Below are positions 35,520 through 43,804 of a stretch of DNA of 64,000 nucleotides, in pieces. A program made the position numbers and the translations under genes. Source of the DNA: Halalkaliarchaeum desulfuricum (GTDB lineage Archaea; Halobacteriota; Halobacteria; Halobacteriales; Haloferacaceae). Positions within the stretch are counted from its first letter, which is position 1, and every line of letters begins with the position of its first letter. The notes beneath the pieces were generated by a model, which ran no database searches, was not told where the DNA came from, and saw only the letters and a list, made by a program, of their open reading frames with translations. The stretch covers positions 124,001 through 188,000 of the forward strand of contig NZ_CP025066.1 in NCBI RefSeq assembly GCF_002952775.1, given 5' to 3'.

Positions 35520-36008
35520 TCATCTGAAGTAGCTCGGAATGATGCCATATGTTCTGGCAACTGAGACGATCTCTTCGCGAAACTCCTCGGAGTCCTCACC
35601 GTGCGAGTCCGCAAGTGCTTCTACGTCGTCGGAATACGCCTCGCGGATCGCTCTGGCTTCGGCCCGTCCCTCGACGGTCGGTTTCCAGACGGCTGTCGTA
35701 CCATAGTCACCTGGCTCGAACGGTGGACCGGGGCGCTCGCGTTCCCCGACACGCTCGATCAGGCCCCGGTCTTGCAGTGTTTGAAGGGCGGCTTCGACCT
35801 CGGGTTCGAGTTCCGCGTCCATCGAGAGAAGCTGCTCGAGTGACGGCCATTCGGACCCACCTTCCGTCATGATGGCATCGAGTTGTGTACAGGCTGCCAC
35901 AAGATCGTCAGTCGTCTTTTCAATACCACCGTAGTCGTGTTTGTATCGTCTATCGTGGGTGGTGAGTTGGACGATGAGTAGCCGCTCGATCCACGTCTCG
36001 GTTTCCAT
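35520..36008 (-). CDS. Hypothetical acidic protein, third gene of SWIM operon
   Basis: A 162-residue soluble protein with no recognised family. The middle looks like a winged helix: PSLEQLLSMDAELEPEVEAALQTLQDRGLIERVGE (residues ~55-90), followed by a predicted sheet and a helical C-terminus. It lies 73 nt after the 180-residue gene on the same strand and is convergent with the broken helical-repeat gene. Confidence 0.6.
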   Translation of the reverse strand: METETWIERLLIVQLTTHDRRYKHDYGGIEKTTDDLVAACTQLDAIMTEGGSEWPSLEQLLSMDAELEPEVEAALQTLQDRGLIERVGERERPGPPFEPGDYGTTAVWKPTVEGRAEARAIREAYSDDVEALADSHGEDSEEFREEIVSVARTYGIIPSYFR

Positions 36009-36081
36009 GTCTGTATCCTACAATCGGAGCCTACAAAGCGTGTCGTACGATGCTGCGTGTCGGAAAGAACAACGTCCACTG

Positions 36082-36624
36082 TCAGTCAAGTTCTGCCTGC
36101 TCTTTCAGCTCACCGATTAAGAGATCGAGAATCGCTTCTTTGTCTTCGTCGGGGACCGGTCTCCCATCGAGTTCGTCGAACTTCTCTTCCCAGTGGTCGA
36201 TCCACGATTCGAACACGTCGTCGAAGGCCGCTTCCGGATCGTCTGCAGCCCTCACGTCCTCGATCCCCATTTGGATCATCTCTTGGGGTCCTCCGGCCCC
36301 AAGCTCGGCTTCGATCACCAGCCACGGCTCGTACTCGAAGGTCGAAGAGAGCTCTTCGATATGCCACGTCTCGTCGGTCAGGTCCAGTTGGTACTCCGTC
36401 AGAACGTGAAATCGGGCGGGTGATGTATCGACTCCTGGCGCACCCATGTCCGAGAGGTACATCGTCGGATGGCGCTCGATCCGAAACGAGAGCATCTCGC
36501 CTGATTCAAACTGAAATCCGAAGGCCCGTTCACGAATCTTCTCCAGTGTCAGTCCATCTTTGGGCAGGTCGATGCCATACTCGTCCAAAGCGGTGAGAAC
36601 GCGGTCTCTGGTAGTCCTGTCCAT
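36082..36624 (-). CDS. Hypothetical acidic protein, second gene of SWIM operon
   Basis: A 180-residue soluble alpha/beta protein, no family recognised. Strands such as GFQFESGEMLSFRIERHPTMYL and WHIEELSSTFEYEPWLVIEAELG alternate with an acidic helical end (DDVFESWIDHWEEKFDELDG). It starts 20 nt after the SWIM gene, so the two are co-transcribed and possibly act together. It shows no membrane segment or metal motif. Confidence 0.6.
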   Translation of the reverse strand: MDRTTRDRVLTALDEYGIDLPKDGLTLEKIRERAFGFQFESGEMLSFRIERHPTMYLSDMGAPGVDTSPARFHVLTEYQLDLTDETWHIEELSSTFEYEPWLVIEAELGAGGPQEMIQMGIEDVRAADDPEAAFDDVFESWIDHWEEKFDELDGRPVPDEDKEAILDLLIGELKEQAELD

Positions 36625-36644
36625 CCTTTCTCACCTGGGTTCGA

Positions 36645-38456
36645 TTACTTCGCGAATTCCTCCAACAGTTCCTCAAGCATCGGACGGAGCTTGTACTTTT
36701 GATAGTGTTCGTCCCGGAGATCCTCGACGTAGGTACGCCACTCGTCGAGTACGCCTGCGGCCTCGGCTGCTTTGCCAGCGATTTCCAGCCAATTCACGGC
36801 GTGATGATACTGCTGTGATTGGCCTTCATCGATGATCGGCTCGGCCTGCTCCTTGCAGACGTCGATCGTCCAGTGTGGGTGCTCCTCCCAAACGTCCTCG
36901 ACGACCGGCTCGACCACCTTGTAGTCGTCAAAGCAGTCTGCGATGGCGATCGCCTCGTCGTACCGGTCCGCATACAGGAAGATCTCGGCGTGTCGCGGCG
37001 CGACCCGCTGGGTCGTGTCCTTGTTTCGAAGAGACGTCAGTAACTCCTCACGAACGTCCGGCCACTCTTCACCGGCGAGTTCCTCCGTTGCTTGGTAGGC
37101 CGAAAGCGTCGGGGAGGCGTTGAACGCCGCGATAGCCGCCTCCAGTGCGACCTCGCGTTCGCCCAGACTGCTGGCTCGGTCGCGCAGCCATTCGGCCAGT
37201 TCCGCCTTCCCGCTCCCCTCGAGAGTCAACCCATTCTGGGCGATCTCCAGGGCTGCCTGTGGCCGGTCGTGGTTCCGGAGTGCTCTGGCCAGCGTGAGTG
37301 CTTCGTCTGGCGAGTACAGGTTGTTATGGCCGTACTCAATCGCCTCGTCGATCCGGCCTTCCTCGACGAGCTTGGTCACGTACGCGTCGATCAGGTCGGC
37401 GGCCGCCGCCAGATTCAGGTACTCCTCGATGCGGTCCTGGCGTTCGAGGACGTTGAGGCGGGCTCTGATGAACTCCTCGGCGTACCAGGGTGGATCGCCT
37501 TCCCAGAGGTCGGCGTAGCTGGCATCGCCGCGCATCGCTCGCTGGACCGGCTCGAAGTTCCACCCCCGCTGGGCGGCTTCGAGGGCGACGCTGTACGGTG
37601 GCTGATGCGTATAACTCCCCATCTCGTTCTCCCACCGCCAGAGGCGGTCCTCCCAGTCGGCGCGTCCCGATTCCGAGAGATCGGTTGTGAGTAGCGCTTC
37701 GGCCAACGCCCTGTCGACCTCGTCAAAAAATTCGAAGATTGCGTTGGAATCGTCGTATGAAAGGGCCAGCCACTCTCCGTCCATCAGTTCGTCGGCGAGG
37801 GGTTCGAGGATGTCCAGCGCCGTCTCGCCATCGCCGGCGTTGATCGCGGACCACGCTTGGTGGAGGAGATCCCGGAGCTTCCCGACGTCGGTCTCGACGG
37901 CCGCATACGGGTCGTACGCGTGGGCGCTTTGTCCTTCCGTTGGACGAAGGACGTACTGCACCTGCTGTCGGATCGACTCCCGGTTGATGTCGGGTGTTCG
38001 GTCGTATGAGTCGCCGTCTACGTCTCCGGATTCTGCTGTTTCGAGTCGAGATTCGACCTGGTCTGCCAGTTCCGGGTACTTCTCCACGAGATCGACGAGC
38101 AGATCCCGCAGCAGTTCGGGATCCGTATCGGCGATCAACTCAGAGGTGGGCGGTCGCTGATCGATCTCGTCGGGATCGCGGACGTACGTCAGGAGGACGG
38201 CGACGCGATGCTTGCAGATCCCGCCGTGATCGTACGGACAGGAACACGCCGTGTCGACGATACCGGTTTCATCGAGTTCGATCTGCACTTGGTAGGGTTC
38301 GTACTGGCTCCCCTCGACCTCGGCTCGCAGCAGAGTACCACGGCGAGCAGCGTCGATGACTGCGCCCCGCTCGTAGTAGTCTTCACCCCGATCAAAGGAC
38401 TGCGACCGTGCCAGACGCTCGATTGCTGCTTCAGTGAGTGTCGGGTTCTGTTCCAT
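36645..38456 (-). CDS. SWIM zinc-finger protein with helical repeats
   Basis: A 603-residue protein. Residues 71-83 form the SWIM motif C71-x-C73-x7-C81-x-H83 in a beta-strand context. Residues ~110-600 are a solenoid of TPR/HEAT-like helix pairs. SWIM domains bind DNA or proteins and occur with helicases, recombination factors or kinases; here no enzymatic domain is fused. The following two genes on the same strand (20 and 73 nt apart) make a three-gene operon, and the broken gene at 34103 looks like a partial relative. Role unknown. Confidence 0.85.
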   Translation of the reverse strand: MEQNPTLTEAAIERLARSQSFDRGEDYYERGAVIDAARRGTLLRAEVEGSQYEPYQVQIELDETGIVDTACSCPYDHGGICKHRVAVLLTYVRDPDEIDQRPPTSELIADTDPELLRDLLVDLVEKYPELADQVESRLETAESGDVDGDSYDRTPDINRESIRQQVQYVLRPTEGQSAHAYDPYAAVETDVGKLRDLLHQAWSAINAGDGETALDILEPLADELMDGEWLALSYDDSNAIFEFFDEVDRALAEALLTTDLSESGRADWEDRLWRWENEMGSYTHQPPYSVALEAAQRGWNFEPVQRAMRGDASYADLWEGDPPWYAEEFIRARLNVLERQDRIEEYLNLAAAADLIDAYVTKLVEEGRIDEAIEYGHNNLYSPDEALTLARALRNHDRPQAALEIAQNGLTLEGSGKAELAEWLRDRASSLGEREVALEAAIAAFNASPTLSAYQATEELAGEEWPDVREELLTSLRNKDTTQRVAPRHAEIFLYADRYDEAIAIADCFDDYKVVEPVVEDVWEEHPHWTIDVCKEQAEPIIDEGQSQQYHHAVNWLEIAGKAAEAAGVLDEWRTYVEDLRDEHYQKYKLRPMLEELLEEFAK

Positions 38457-38691
38457 CGCGTACTCCCTCTTTATCCGATCAAAAACCTCGTCGCTCTCAA
38501 AATAGTGTTTGAACAGGTACTCCTCGTCGACCTCGAAGACGTTTACGGAAATTCGAGGCGAAGGCCTCGCGGTTCACCGCGGGGATGAAGCCGTCACCTG
38601 AAGCGGGATCCACGCCCGGATCCGTGGGAGGATATTCCACGGAGAGGAGTCATCCGCAACTATTATGTAAGAAACCATACGACGCTTACAT

Positions 38692-39957
38692 ATGTCGAAT
38701 CAGGTCGTCACTCGGACGTTCAAAGCGAGTATCTGCAATCACTCGCAAGTCCGTGAGGACCTCGATTCGCATGGCTTTGCCGCATCGAAACTGTGGAACG
38801 TCGGGCGGTGGACAATCCAACGTGTCTGGGATGCCATCGGCCAGATTCCCAGTGGGGACGATCTCTGTTCGTATCTCAAACACCACGACTGCTACGGGGA
38901 TTTGCACTCACAATCCAGTCAACGAGTTCTTCAGGAACTCGGTGAAGCGTTCGACTCGTGGTACGGGCAGGACGACCCGGATGCGAACCCCCCCGGCTAC
39001 CGCAAACACGGCGACGACCATCCACGCTCGACGGTGACGTGGAAAAACCACGGCTTCAAACTCGACACCGAGCACAGCCGTGTTCGTCTCTCCAAAGGGA
39101 CGAATATGAAAGCCTCTCGGTACGCCGCTGACTACATCCTGTGTGAATACAGGCTCCAGACGGACGACGGTCGGACGCTAGCTGCTGTCGACAGCGTTCA
39201 GACCGTCCGTGCTGTCTGGACTGGCGAGCAGTGGGAGTTGCACTTCGTGTGTAAACTGCGGAGTGAGACCGCCGAGTCTCCCGGTGAGAAAACCGCGGGC
39301 GTCGACCTCGGGATCTGCAACACTGCAGCTGTCTCTGTCGGTGACGAGACGCTGTTGTATCCGGGAAACGCGCTGAAAGAAGACGCCCACTACTTCCGGC
39401 AGGAAGAATACGACACACAGGGCGAAACCGGGCCGAGCCACCACGCACAGTGGGCGCGAGAGAAGAACTCCCGACGGAAAGATCACTTTCTGCACGCGGT
39501 ATCGAAAGATATTGTCGAGCAGTGTGGTGACCGGGATGTCGGGACAATCGCAGTCGGGGATCCGAAAACCGTTCGTGAGGACCAAGACTGGGGACGCCAC
39601 GGGAACAAGCGGTTGCACGACTGGGCGTTTGAAACGCTTCTCAGCTACATTGAATACAAGGCCGAAGACCGTGGGATCGAGGTTGAACGGGTGGATGAAG
39701 CGGGACTGAAAACGTCGAAAACGTGCTGTGTGTGTGGGAGGGAAGCTGATTCGAACCGCGTCGAGCGTGGGCTGTACGTCTGTGATGAGTGTGGACTGGT
39801 GGCGAATAGTGATCTGAATGGGGCGGAGAATATGCGAGCGACGGTAACTCCGAATCCCGCACGGGATAGGAGTAACGGCTGTTTGGCACAGCCATCGGTG
39901 CGCCTGTTCGACAAATCAACGGGGCAAGTCGCCCCACAAGAACAGGTCGTCTCGTAA
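38692..39957 (+). CDS. tnpB: RNA-guided nuclease family protein TnpB
   Basis: A 421-residue TnpB. RuvC-I is GVDLG with D205; RuvC-III is NSDLNGAEN with D374; the zinc finger between is C345/C346-x2-C348... with CDECG (C364, C367). At RuvC-II, where TnpB normally has Glu-Asp, the sequence is AVGDPKTV, so the catalytic glutamate place holds G289 with D290 next to it. Many haloarchaeal IS1341-type TnpBs share this form. TnpB uses an omega-RNA from the element's right end to cut DNA next to a target motif. If the site is inactive it may act as an RNA-guided repressor. Confidence 0.85.
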   Translation: MSNQVVTRTFKASICNHSQVREDLDSHGFAASKLWNVGRWTIQRVWDAIGQIPSGDDLCSYLKHHDCYGDLHSQSSQRVLQELGEAFDSWYGQDDPDANPPGYRKHGDDHPRSTVTWKNHGFKLDTEHSRVRLSKGTNMKASRYAADYILCEYRLQTDDGRTLAAVDSVQTVRAVWTGEQWELHFVCKLRSETAESPGEKTAGVDLGICNTAAVSVGDETLLYPGNALKEDAHYFRQEEYDTQGETGPSHHAQWAREKNSRRKDHFLHAVSKDIVEQCGDRDVGTIAVGDPKTVREDQDWGRHGNKRLHDWAFETLLSYIEYKAEDRGIEVERVDEAGLKTSKTCCVCGREADSNRVERGLYVCDECGLVANSDLNGAENMRATVTPNPARDRSNGCLAQPSVRLFDKSTGQVAPQEQVVS

Positions 39958-40026
39958 ACCCTAATATCCCAATCAAGCGGTGCGGGGCCGTGGGAATCCT
40001 CGCGCTTCAGCGCGCGGAGGATGTCA
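39958..40026 (+). ncRNA. Putative omega-RNA (reRNA) scaffold end of the TnpB element
   Basis: TnpB guide RNAs overlap the 3' end of tnpB and run across the right end. Here the 3' flank folds into a strong hairpin (39996-40022) and stops with TCAA; the guide would be the host bases that follow (starting CTGTTCTTG at 40027). The RNA itself is inferred. Confidence 0.45.
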
Positions 40027-40223
40027 ACTGTTCTTGACTTGCTCGGCGGAATCCCACCATTTCATATGTCAGAAAGTCCCATACATTATTGAATTTTCCG
40101 TCAGTAGCGGTTCTGACTTCCGTTTTCCGCGTACTACGAACCAGTTGGGAGACAAACAGACGATGTATCGTAGGGCCTGACGACATCTTTTCGATCGGTC
40201 TCATCAAACTGGCGGGGAGGCGA
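40027..40223. other. Intergenic stretch, no gene seen
   Basis: About 200 nt of mixed composition between the TnpB element and the end of the deoxyribosyltransferase-like gene. No convincing frame or repeat. Confidence 0.4.
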
Positions 40224-40892
40224 TCAGTCGAGGCGATCGAGCGAGCCATAGAGCTCTTCGTTCTGAATGTGGGTACAGAACTGCGCGCAGAGTCGACAGC
40301 AGTCCTTGGCATCGGTAAACGTCCGGACGCTGGCGTCCCAGCGGGTATTGACGGCTCCAAGCATTGCACTTCGAACCGATGGTTCGGTCGCGACCATGAT
40401 CCGCCGTGCGCGCTCTGGTGGGGTCGCGTCGGCTGCGGGGCCTCGCATCGCATCCGTTGATAGGAGATCCTCGAGGACGCTTCCGATCTCGATCCCGACA
40501 CCGAGGTTATCGCCGACCTGCGGGGCAATGAAAATTGTTGCATTACTCGCCTGCGCAAACGCGATACTCTGTGTGGCGGCATCTATCTCATCGAGGGAGA
40601 TTCCGACGTCGATCGCGAGGAAGGCATTGAATCCACGGTCGCGGAGACAGTCTCGAGTTTCCTGAAGGAGCCGCAAGACGTCGTCTTCGGCGTACTCCCC
40701 GCTGGTCTCGTCCCACGTAGCAAACGACGGGGCATCGGTTTCGACATCGGCGTCTGCCGGAAGCAGCGCGTCGACATCGAACGTCCGGTACGGTCCCATC
40801 AGGTAGACGAGAAACTGTTCCCGCCGGACTGGGGCAAGCGCATCCGAGTCCCTGGTAGCACGAGGGAGATTGTCGATAATCCGTTGCCGCAT
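40224..40892 (-). CDS. Nucleoside deoxyribosyltransferase-like protein (DUF7509-like)
   Basis: A 222-residue protein with a Rossmann-like core. The motifs FLVYLMGPYR (strand 1 and loop), NAFLAIDV, the helix IDAATQSIAFAQASNATIFIAP and GDNLGVGIEIGSVLE recall the 2-deoxyribosyltransferase / TIR-like fold, where the last segment's Glu is catalytic. I know similar haloarchaeal proteins as DUF7509, from memory. Start 40892 (ATG) is set by TATATAA at 40918-40924, about 29 nt upstream. It is divergent from a winged-helix gene, the usual arrangement of a regulated pair. Function unproved; a nucleotide-cleaving role is an inference. Confidence 0.62.
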   Translation of the reverse strand: MRQRIIDNLPRATRDSDALAPVRREQFLVYLMGPYRTFDVDALLPADADVETDAPSFATWDETSGEYAEDDVLRLLQETRDCLRDRGFNAFLAIDVGISLDEIDAATQSIAFAQASNATIFIAPQVGDNLGVGIEIGSVLEDLLSTDAMRGPAADATPPERARRIMVATEPSVRSAMLGAVNTRWDASVRTFTDAKDCCRLCAQFCTHIQNEELYGSLDRLD

Positions 40893-41003
40893 TCGAGTCA
40901 CCCGTTCGAAACGGCAGTATATAACTATCGGTGTTCTCAGGAATATTCTAGTCGAGAACGACTAAGTATGTAGCGTCCCAACGTACACTCGAGGCACCCC
41001 CAG
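40893..41003. promoter_or_regulatory. Divergent promoter region
   Basis: A 111-nt spacer holding TATATAA at 40918-40924 for the minus-strand gene and CTAAGTA at about 40958-40964 as a weaker plus-strand box. The two boxes are about 40 bp apart, close enough for one regulator to control both. Confidence 0.5.
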
Positions 41004-41396
41004 ATGTCCGAAACCGATCGCCATCCAACAGCGGACGTTCGCCAACCGGAGCCGCCGCTTCCCGAAGAGAGTGGGCTGACGCTTGAGGAGTACCTCGCGA
41101 TGCAACAGGCGATCGGACATCCGACTCGATTTCGGATCCTGCGCACGATCGTCGCCAACGACGAACTGAGCGCCTCGGATCTCAAGGCTGCGGTTGACGT
41201 CGAATCACACAATTTCCATTACCATCTCGACGAACTGGTCGATGTCGGACTCGTCGACAAGCGCCAGCGGCGGACTGCTGACAGCCACGGCTTCTACACG
41301 TATTATCGACCGACAGCGATGGGGAGCGGCATCCTCGAACACGGTGTCGAGGAGCTGATGCGCCGTGAACGAGAGTTCAACGACGCTTATTCTTGA
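41004..41396 (+). CDS. ArsR-like winged-helix regulator
   Basis: A 130-residue DNA-binding protein. The ArsR-type winged helix covers residues 30-100: QQAIGHPTRFRILRTIVANDELSASDLKAAVDVESHNFHYHLDELVDVGLVDKRQRRT. The last 25 residues are a helix that may mediate dimerisation. Divergent from the deoxyribosyltransferase-like gene, so it probably controls that gene and itself. Confidence 0.82.
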   Translation: MSETDRHPTADVRQPEPPLPEESGLTLEEYLAMQQAIGHPTRFRILRTIVANDELSASDLKAAVDVESHNFHYHLDELVDVGLVDKRQRRTADSHGFYTYYRPTAMGSGILEHGVEELMRREREFNDAYS

Positions 41397-41698
41397 GATC
41401 CTCCTCCATATTGTCGTAGAAGTAACCGTTTCTTTTAACCAACAATTGATTCTCTTTATGAGTCTGTTGGTTAATTCGATCAATAGAATTCTCTCTTATT
41501 TCTTTGTTACGAAAGATATATATTATTAGAATATGCTGCGGAATGATATGGTGAAAGAGAAGAATCAGCTTTTAGATGAGGAATGCAATCTAAACAATAT
41601 CGGTAGTTCCCATCACTCCAGATTCCTGACTGGATTTCTGGGGAAGTCTGAGGGAGATTAGATTGACTCTTTCGCTGGGTTGGACAGAGACGGCGATC
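41397..41698. other. AT-rich stretch at the edge of the ISH3 remnant
   Basis: About 300 nt, very AT-rich from 41440 to 41600 (TTATGAG..., TATATATTATTAG). No frame of note. TTAGATT occurs at about 41659 and, inverted, near 43001, which may be remains of the ISH3 terminal repeats. Confidence 0.4.
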
Positions 41699-42984
41699 TC
41701 ACGCCAGTGAGAACGCCGTCAAGCCTGCCAAGACGCGAAGCCATCGCTCAGTAACAGGGCATTCGCTGGACGCGGGCCAAATCAGCCCGCGTCTAGCTGG
41801 CTGTATGTTGGGGGAATTCCGACACGGTTGGTCGGTGCTTCCCACTTCCGATCTAGGTGCTTCCCACTTCCGATCCAACGTGTCGTCGAGTGCGTGGTCA
41901 ATCCACTCACGAAACACCTCAAAACGGAACCAGACGGGCAGTGCTCGCCCGCCGCGTCGCGGCGTGGCGAGCACGCCCCATCGAACGATTACCCACAGAT
42001 TCCGCAACAGAAAGCTCACCAGCATGAATAACAACCGAACGACTGGATCCGTGGTACTCGTCCGTGCACGCGCTTCGCGCATGGTCCGGAACGCTGTCTC
42101 GATGGCTGAGCGTTTCCGGTAGAGGGCTTCGACTTCCTTCGGCGTGCGATCGGTCAGATCGCACGCCACGGACGCTCGGACGAGTAAGCCGTGCTTGTCT
42201 CGCTTGCCCTGCTGGTAGGAGACACAGACCGCGAGCGGGAACTCCGCTTCCGCTCGCTTCCTTCGTACATCACGTACTCCGTCCAGTAGGAGACCGTGGT
42301 GTCGAGTTTCTCGGCCATCTGTTTTCCACGACGAATGACTGGAAGAGCGACTGGCGCGACGGCGTCCAGTCGCTCGATGGACGTTCCGTCGTAGAAGCCA
42401 CGATCAGCGAGGAGGCCAGCTACGTCGAACGGAAGGGCCGCGACGTGGTCGAGCAGACGCTCGACCGCGTCGCTTTTGGGTTCATCGCCACGAACTGGCG
42501 TAACCGCGACGACGAGTGGTTTTGCCCGACAAAGAACGAATCCAGCGAGGTAGCGATGGCACTGGGAGGTGCCATCGCGGGGTTTTGTGCGACAGAGTTC
42601 GCTAGCGTCGGTGTGTGGACAGCCGTGGTAATGGATATCGACGAAGTCGACGCAGATGATCCTCGGCCCCGGCCCGAGGATCATCGACACTTGCTGAGCG
42701 AACAACTCGTTGACGATAGCTTCCAATTCGTCCGGTGGAACGGTGTGCAACTGAGCGAGAGTGTAGTCGTCAGAATACGTTCCACGAGTGGTATCAGTGA
42801 CGGCCTTGATCGATTTCTGATCGACGGTAGCTTGGAGGAGCGTCCGTCGAATGATCCCGGAGTCGAAGCTACAGCCTTCGACTCCGGGGATCGGAATCTC
42901 TGCAAGTAGACCAAGCGCTAACGTTTCAAGGTCAGAGGCCGTAAGAACGGTGTCTGGGTGGTATAGGCAATTCACAACACCCAT
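41699..42984 (-). pseudogene. ISH3-family transposase, frameshifted and duplicated
   Basis: The N-terminal 230 residues (MGVVNCLYHPDTVLTASDLETLALG to EYVMYEGSERK) and the next part (EAEFPLAVCVSYQQGKRDKHGLLVRASVACDLTDRTPK) are in different frames; one missing G near 42260 would join them. DDE residues are visible: CVDFVDIHYHG, LLADRGFYDG and RSAIETAFR. Further down, a 22-bp tandem duplication (41834-41877) shifts the C-terminus again. The full protein would be about 390 residues. Assigned to ISH3 by the ADRGFY and RKRSAIET signatures. Confidence 0.82.
41834..41877. repeat. 22-bp tandem duplication in the ISH3 transposase remnant
   Basis: GGTGCTTCCCACTTCCGATC plus two bases occurs twice at period 22 (41834-41855 and 41856-41877), with one base difference in the last two. 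As 22 is not a multiple of three, it breaks the C-terminal frame. Confidence 0.85.
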
Positions 42985-43037
42985 CCAGACGCTTTCTGAG
43001 AATCTAAGGCTGTCACTACTGACTATCCGCTGACTCG

Positions 43038-43394
43038 ATGGGAACTACCGAATGTCCAAAGTATCGCCACTCAGTGCTTGATGAGATAGAACAGTCGTTA
43101 GATACATCGTTCAGAGAGGTGTGTAACGAGTACAACTACGAGATATTATCGTTGCATATCTCGCCCGACCACGTACATCTGTTTGTTTCAGCACATCCGA
43201 AGAATTCCCCGAGCGAGATTGCACGGAAAATCAAGAGCATTACAGCCAGAGAGATGTGGCAGCAACACGAATCTCTTTTGGAAAACTACTTCTGGGGTGG
43301 TGGATTCTGGGAAGAGTCGTACTACATTGGAACGGCTGGTGAGGTATCTAGCCAGACGATTGAACAGTATATCGAACGTACTGAACACGTCTAA
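43038..43394 (+). pseudogene. tnpA: IS200-type TnpA (Y1 transposase), 5' truncated
   Basis: 118 residues. The HUH motif is D44-H45-V-H47-L-F-V and the catalytic tyrosine is Y111 (TIEQYIERTEHV), so the catalytic core is whole. The usual N-terminal 15-20 residues (ending V-W-CPKYRRSV) are missing: the match begins at C6 of CPKYRHSV, where the ISH3 remnant's flank joins. So insertion or rearrangement beside ISH3 removed the start. It is probably inactive, though a short product from ATG 43038 could be made. Confidence 0.8.
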
Positions 43395-43413
43395 TAGAGC
43401 TTACGGCATTCAC

Positions 43414-43488
43414 CCTCGGGGTCAAGTCGTTCGAGAATCGGAGATTCTCGTGATCCCGAAATTCTCTGATTTTCGGACGACCCCGAGG
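43414..43488 (+). repeat. Three-stem cruciform structure after tnpA
   Basis: The outer 10-bp stem CCTCGGGGTC (43414-43423) pairs with GACCCCGAGG (43479-43488). Inside are CGAGAATC-GGA-GATTCTCG (43432-43450) and CCGAAA-TTCTCTGAT-TTTCGG (43456-43476). The whole forms a three-way junction ending right at the point where the cysteine desulfurase fragment begins, so it is probably the right end of the IS200-type element. Confidence 0.75.
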
Positions 43489-43779
43489 CACTCTGCCTGC
43501 TTTCTCTGTAGACGTGACCAGGTGTCCACGCGTGTTGTGATCGAACACGCCTTTGAGTGCGAGGTTATCGGCTTCACTTCCTCCACCGGTCACGACAATT
43601 GATTCCGTCGATGTCCCAAGCAGGTCTGCCACCTGTTGTCTCGCCGTTCGGACCCCGTCAGCGGCACTCGACGCGTACTGGGCGGACGGGTTGTGATACT
43701 GCTCTCGCAAGTACGGCTCCATAGCCGCAATAACGTCGTCGTGGGGTTTCGTCGTCGCAGCGTGATCGAGGTAAATCAT
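43489..43779 (-). pseudogene. Cysteine desulfurase, N-terminal fragment
   Basis: The first ~92 residues of a NifS/IscS-type cysteine desulfurase: MIYLDHAATTKPHDDVIAAMEPYLREQ, NPSAQY, VTGGGSEADNLALKG and GHLVTST. The match ends there, exactly at the IS200-type right end; the rest of the PLP enzyme (the Lys and Cys sites) is gone and does not appear on the other side of the mobile DNA. A deletion rather than simple insertion is implied. The remnant lies downstream of the MFS and rhodanese-MBL genes on the same strand. Confidence 0.85.
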
Positions 43780-43804
43780 ATATCGGTATTGAGAGAGTGT
43801 CTAC

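Larger units (their letters stand above)
38551..40026 (+). mobile_element. TnpB-only (IS1341-type, IS200/IS605 group) element
   Basis: A single tnpB gene between two structured ends. The left end has two hairpins: CGAGGC-GAAG-GCCTCG (38554-38569) and CGCGG-TTCA-CCGCG (38568-38581). The right end has ATCCTC..GCGC-TTCA-GCGC..GAGGAT (39996-40022) followed by GTCAA, typical of this group in haloarchaea. No TnpA is present, so it depends on another element to move. Exact ends are estimates: the left cut may follow TTTAC at 38542-38546 and the right may fall after TCAA at 40024-40027. Confidence 0.65.
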
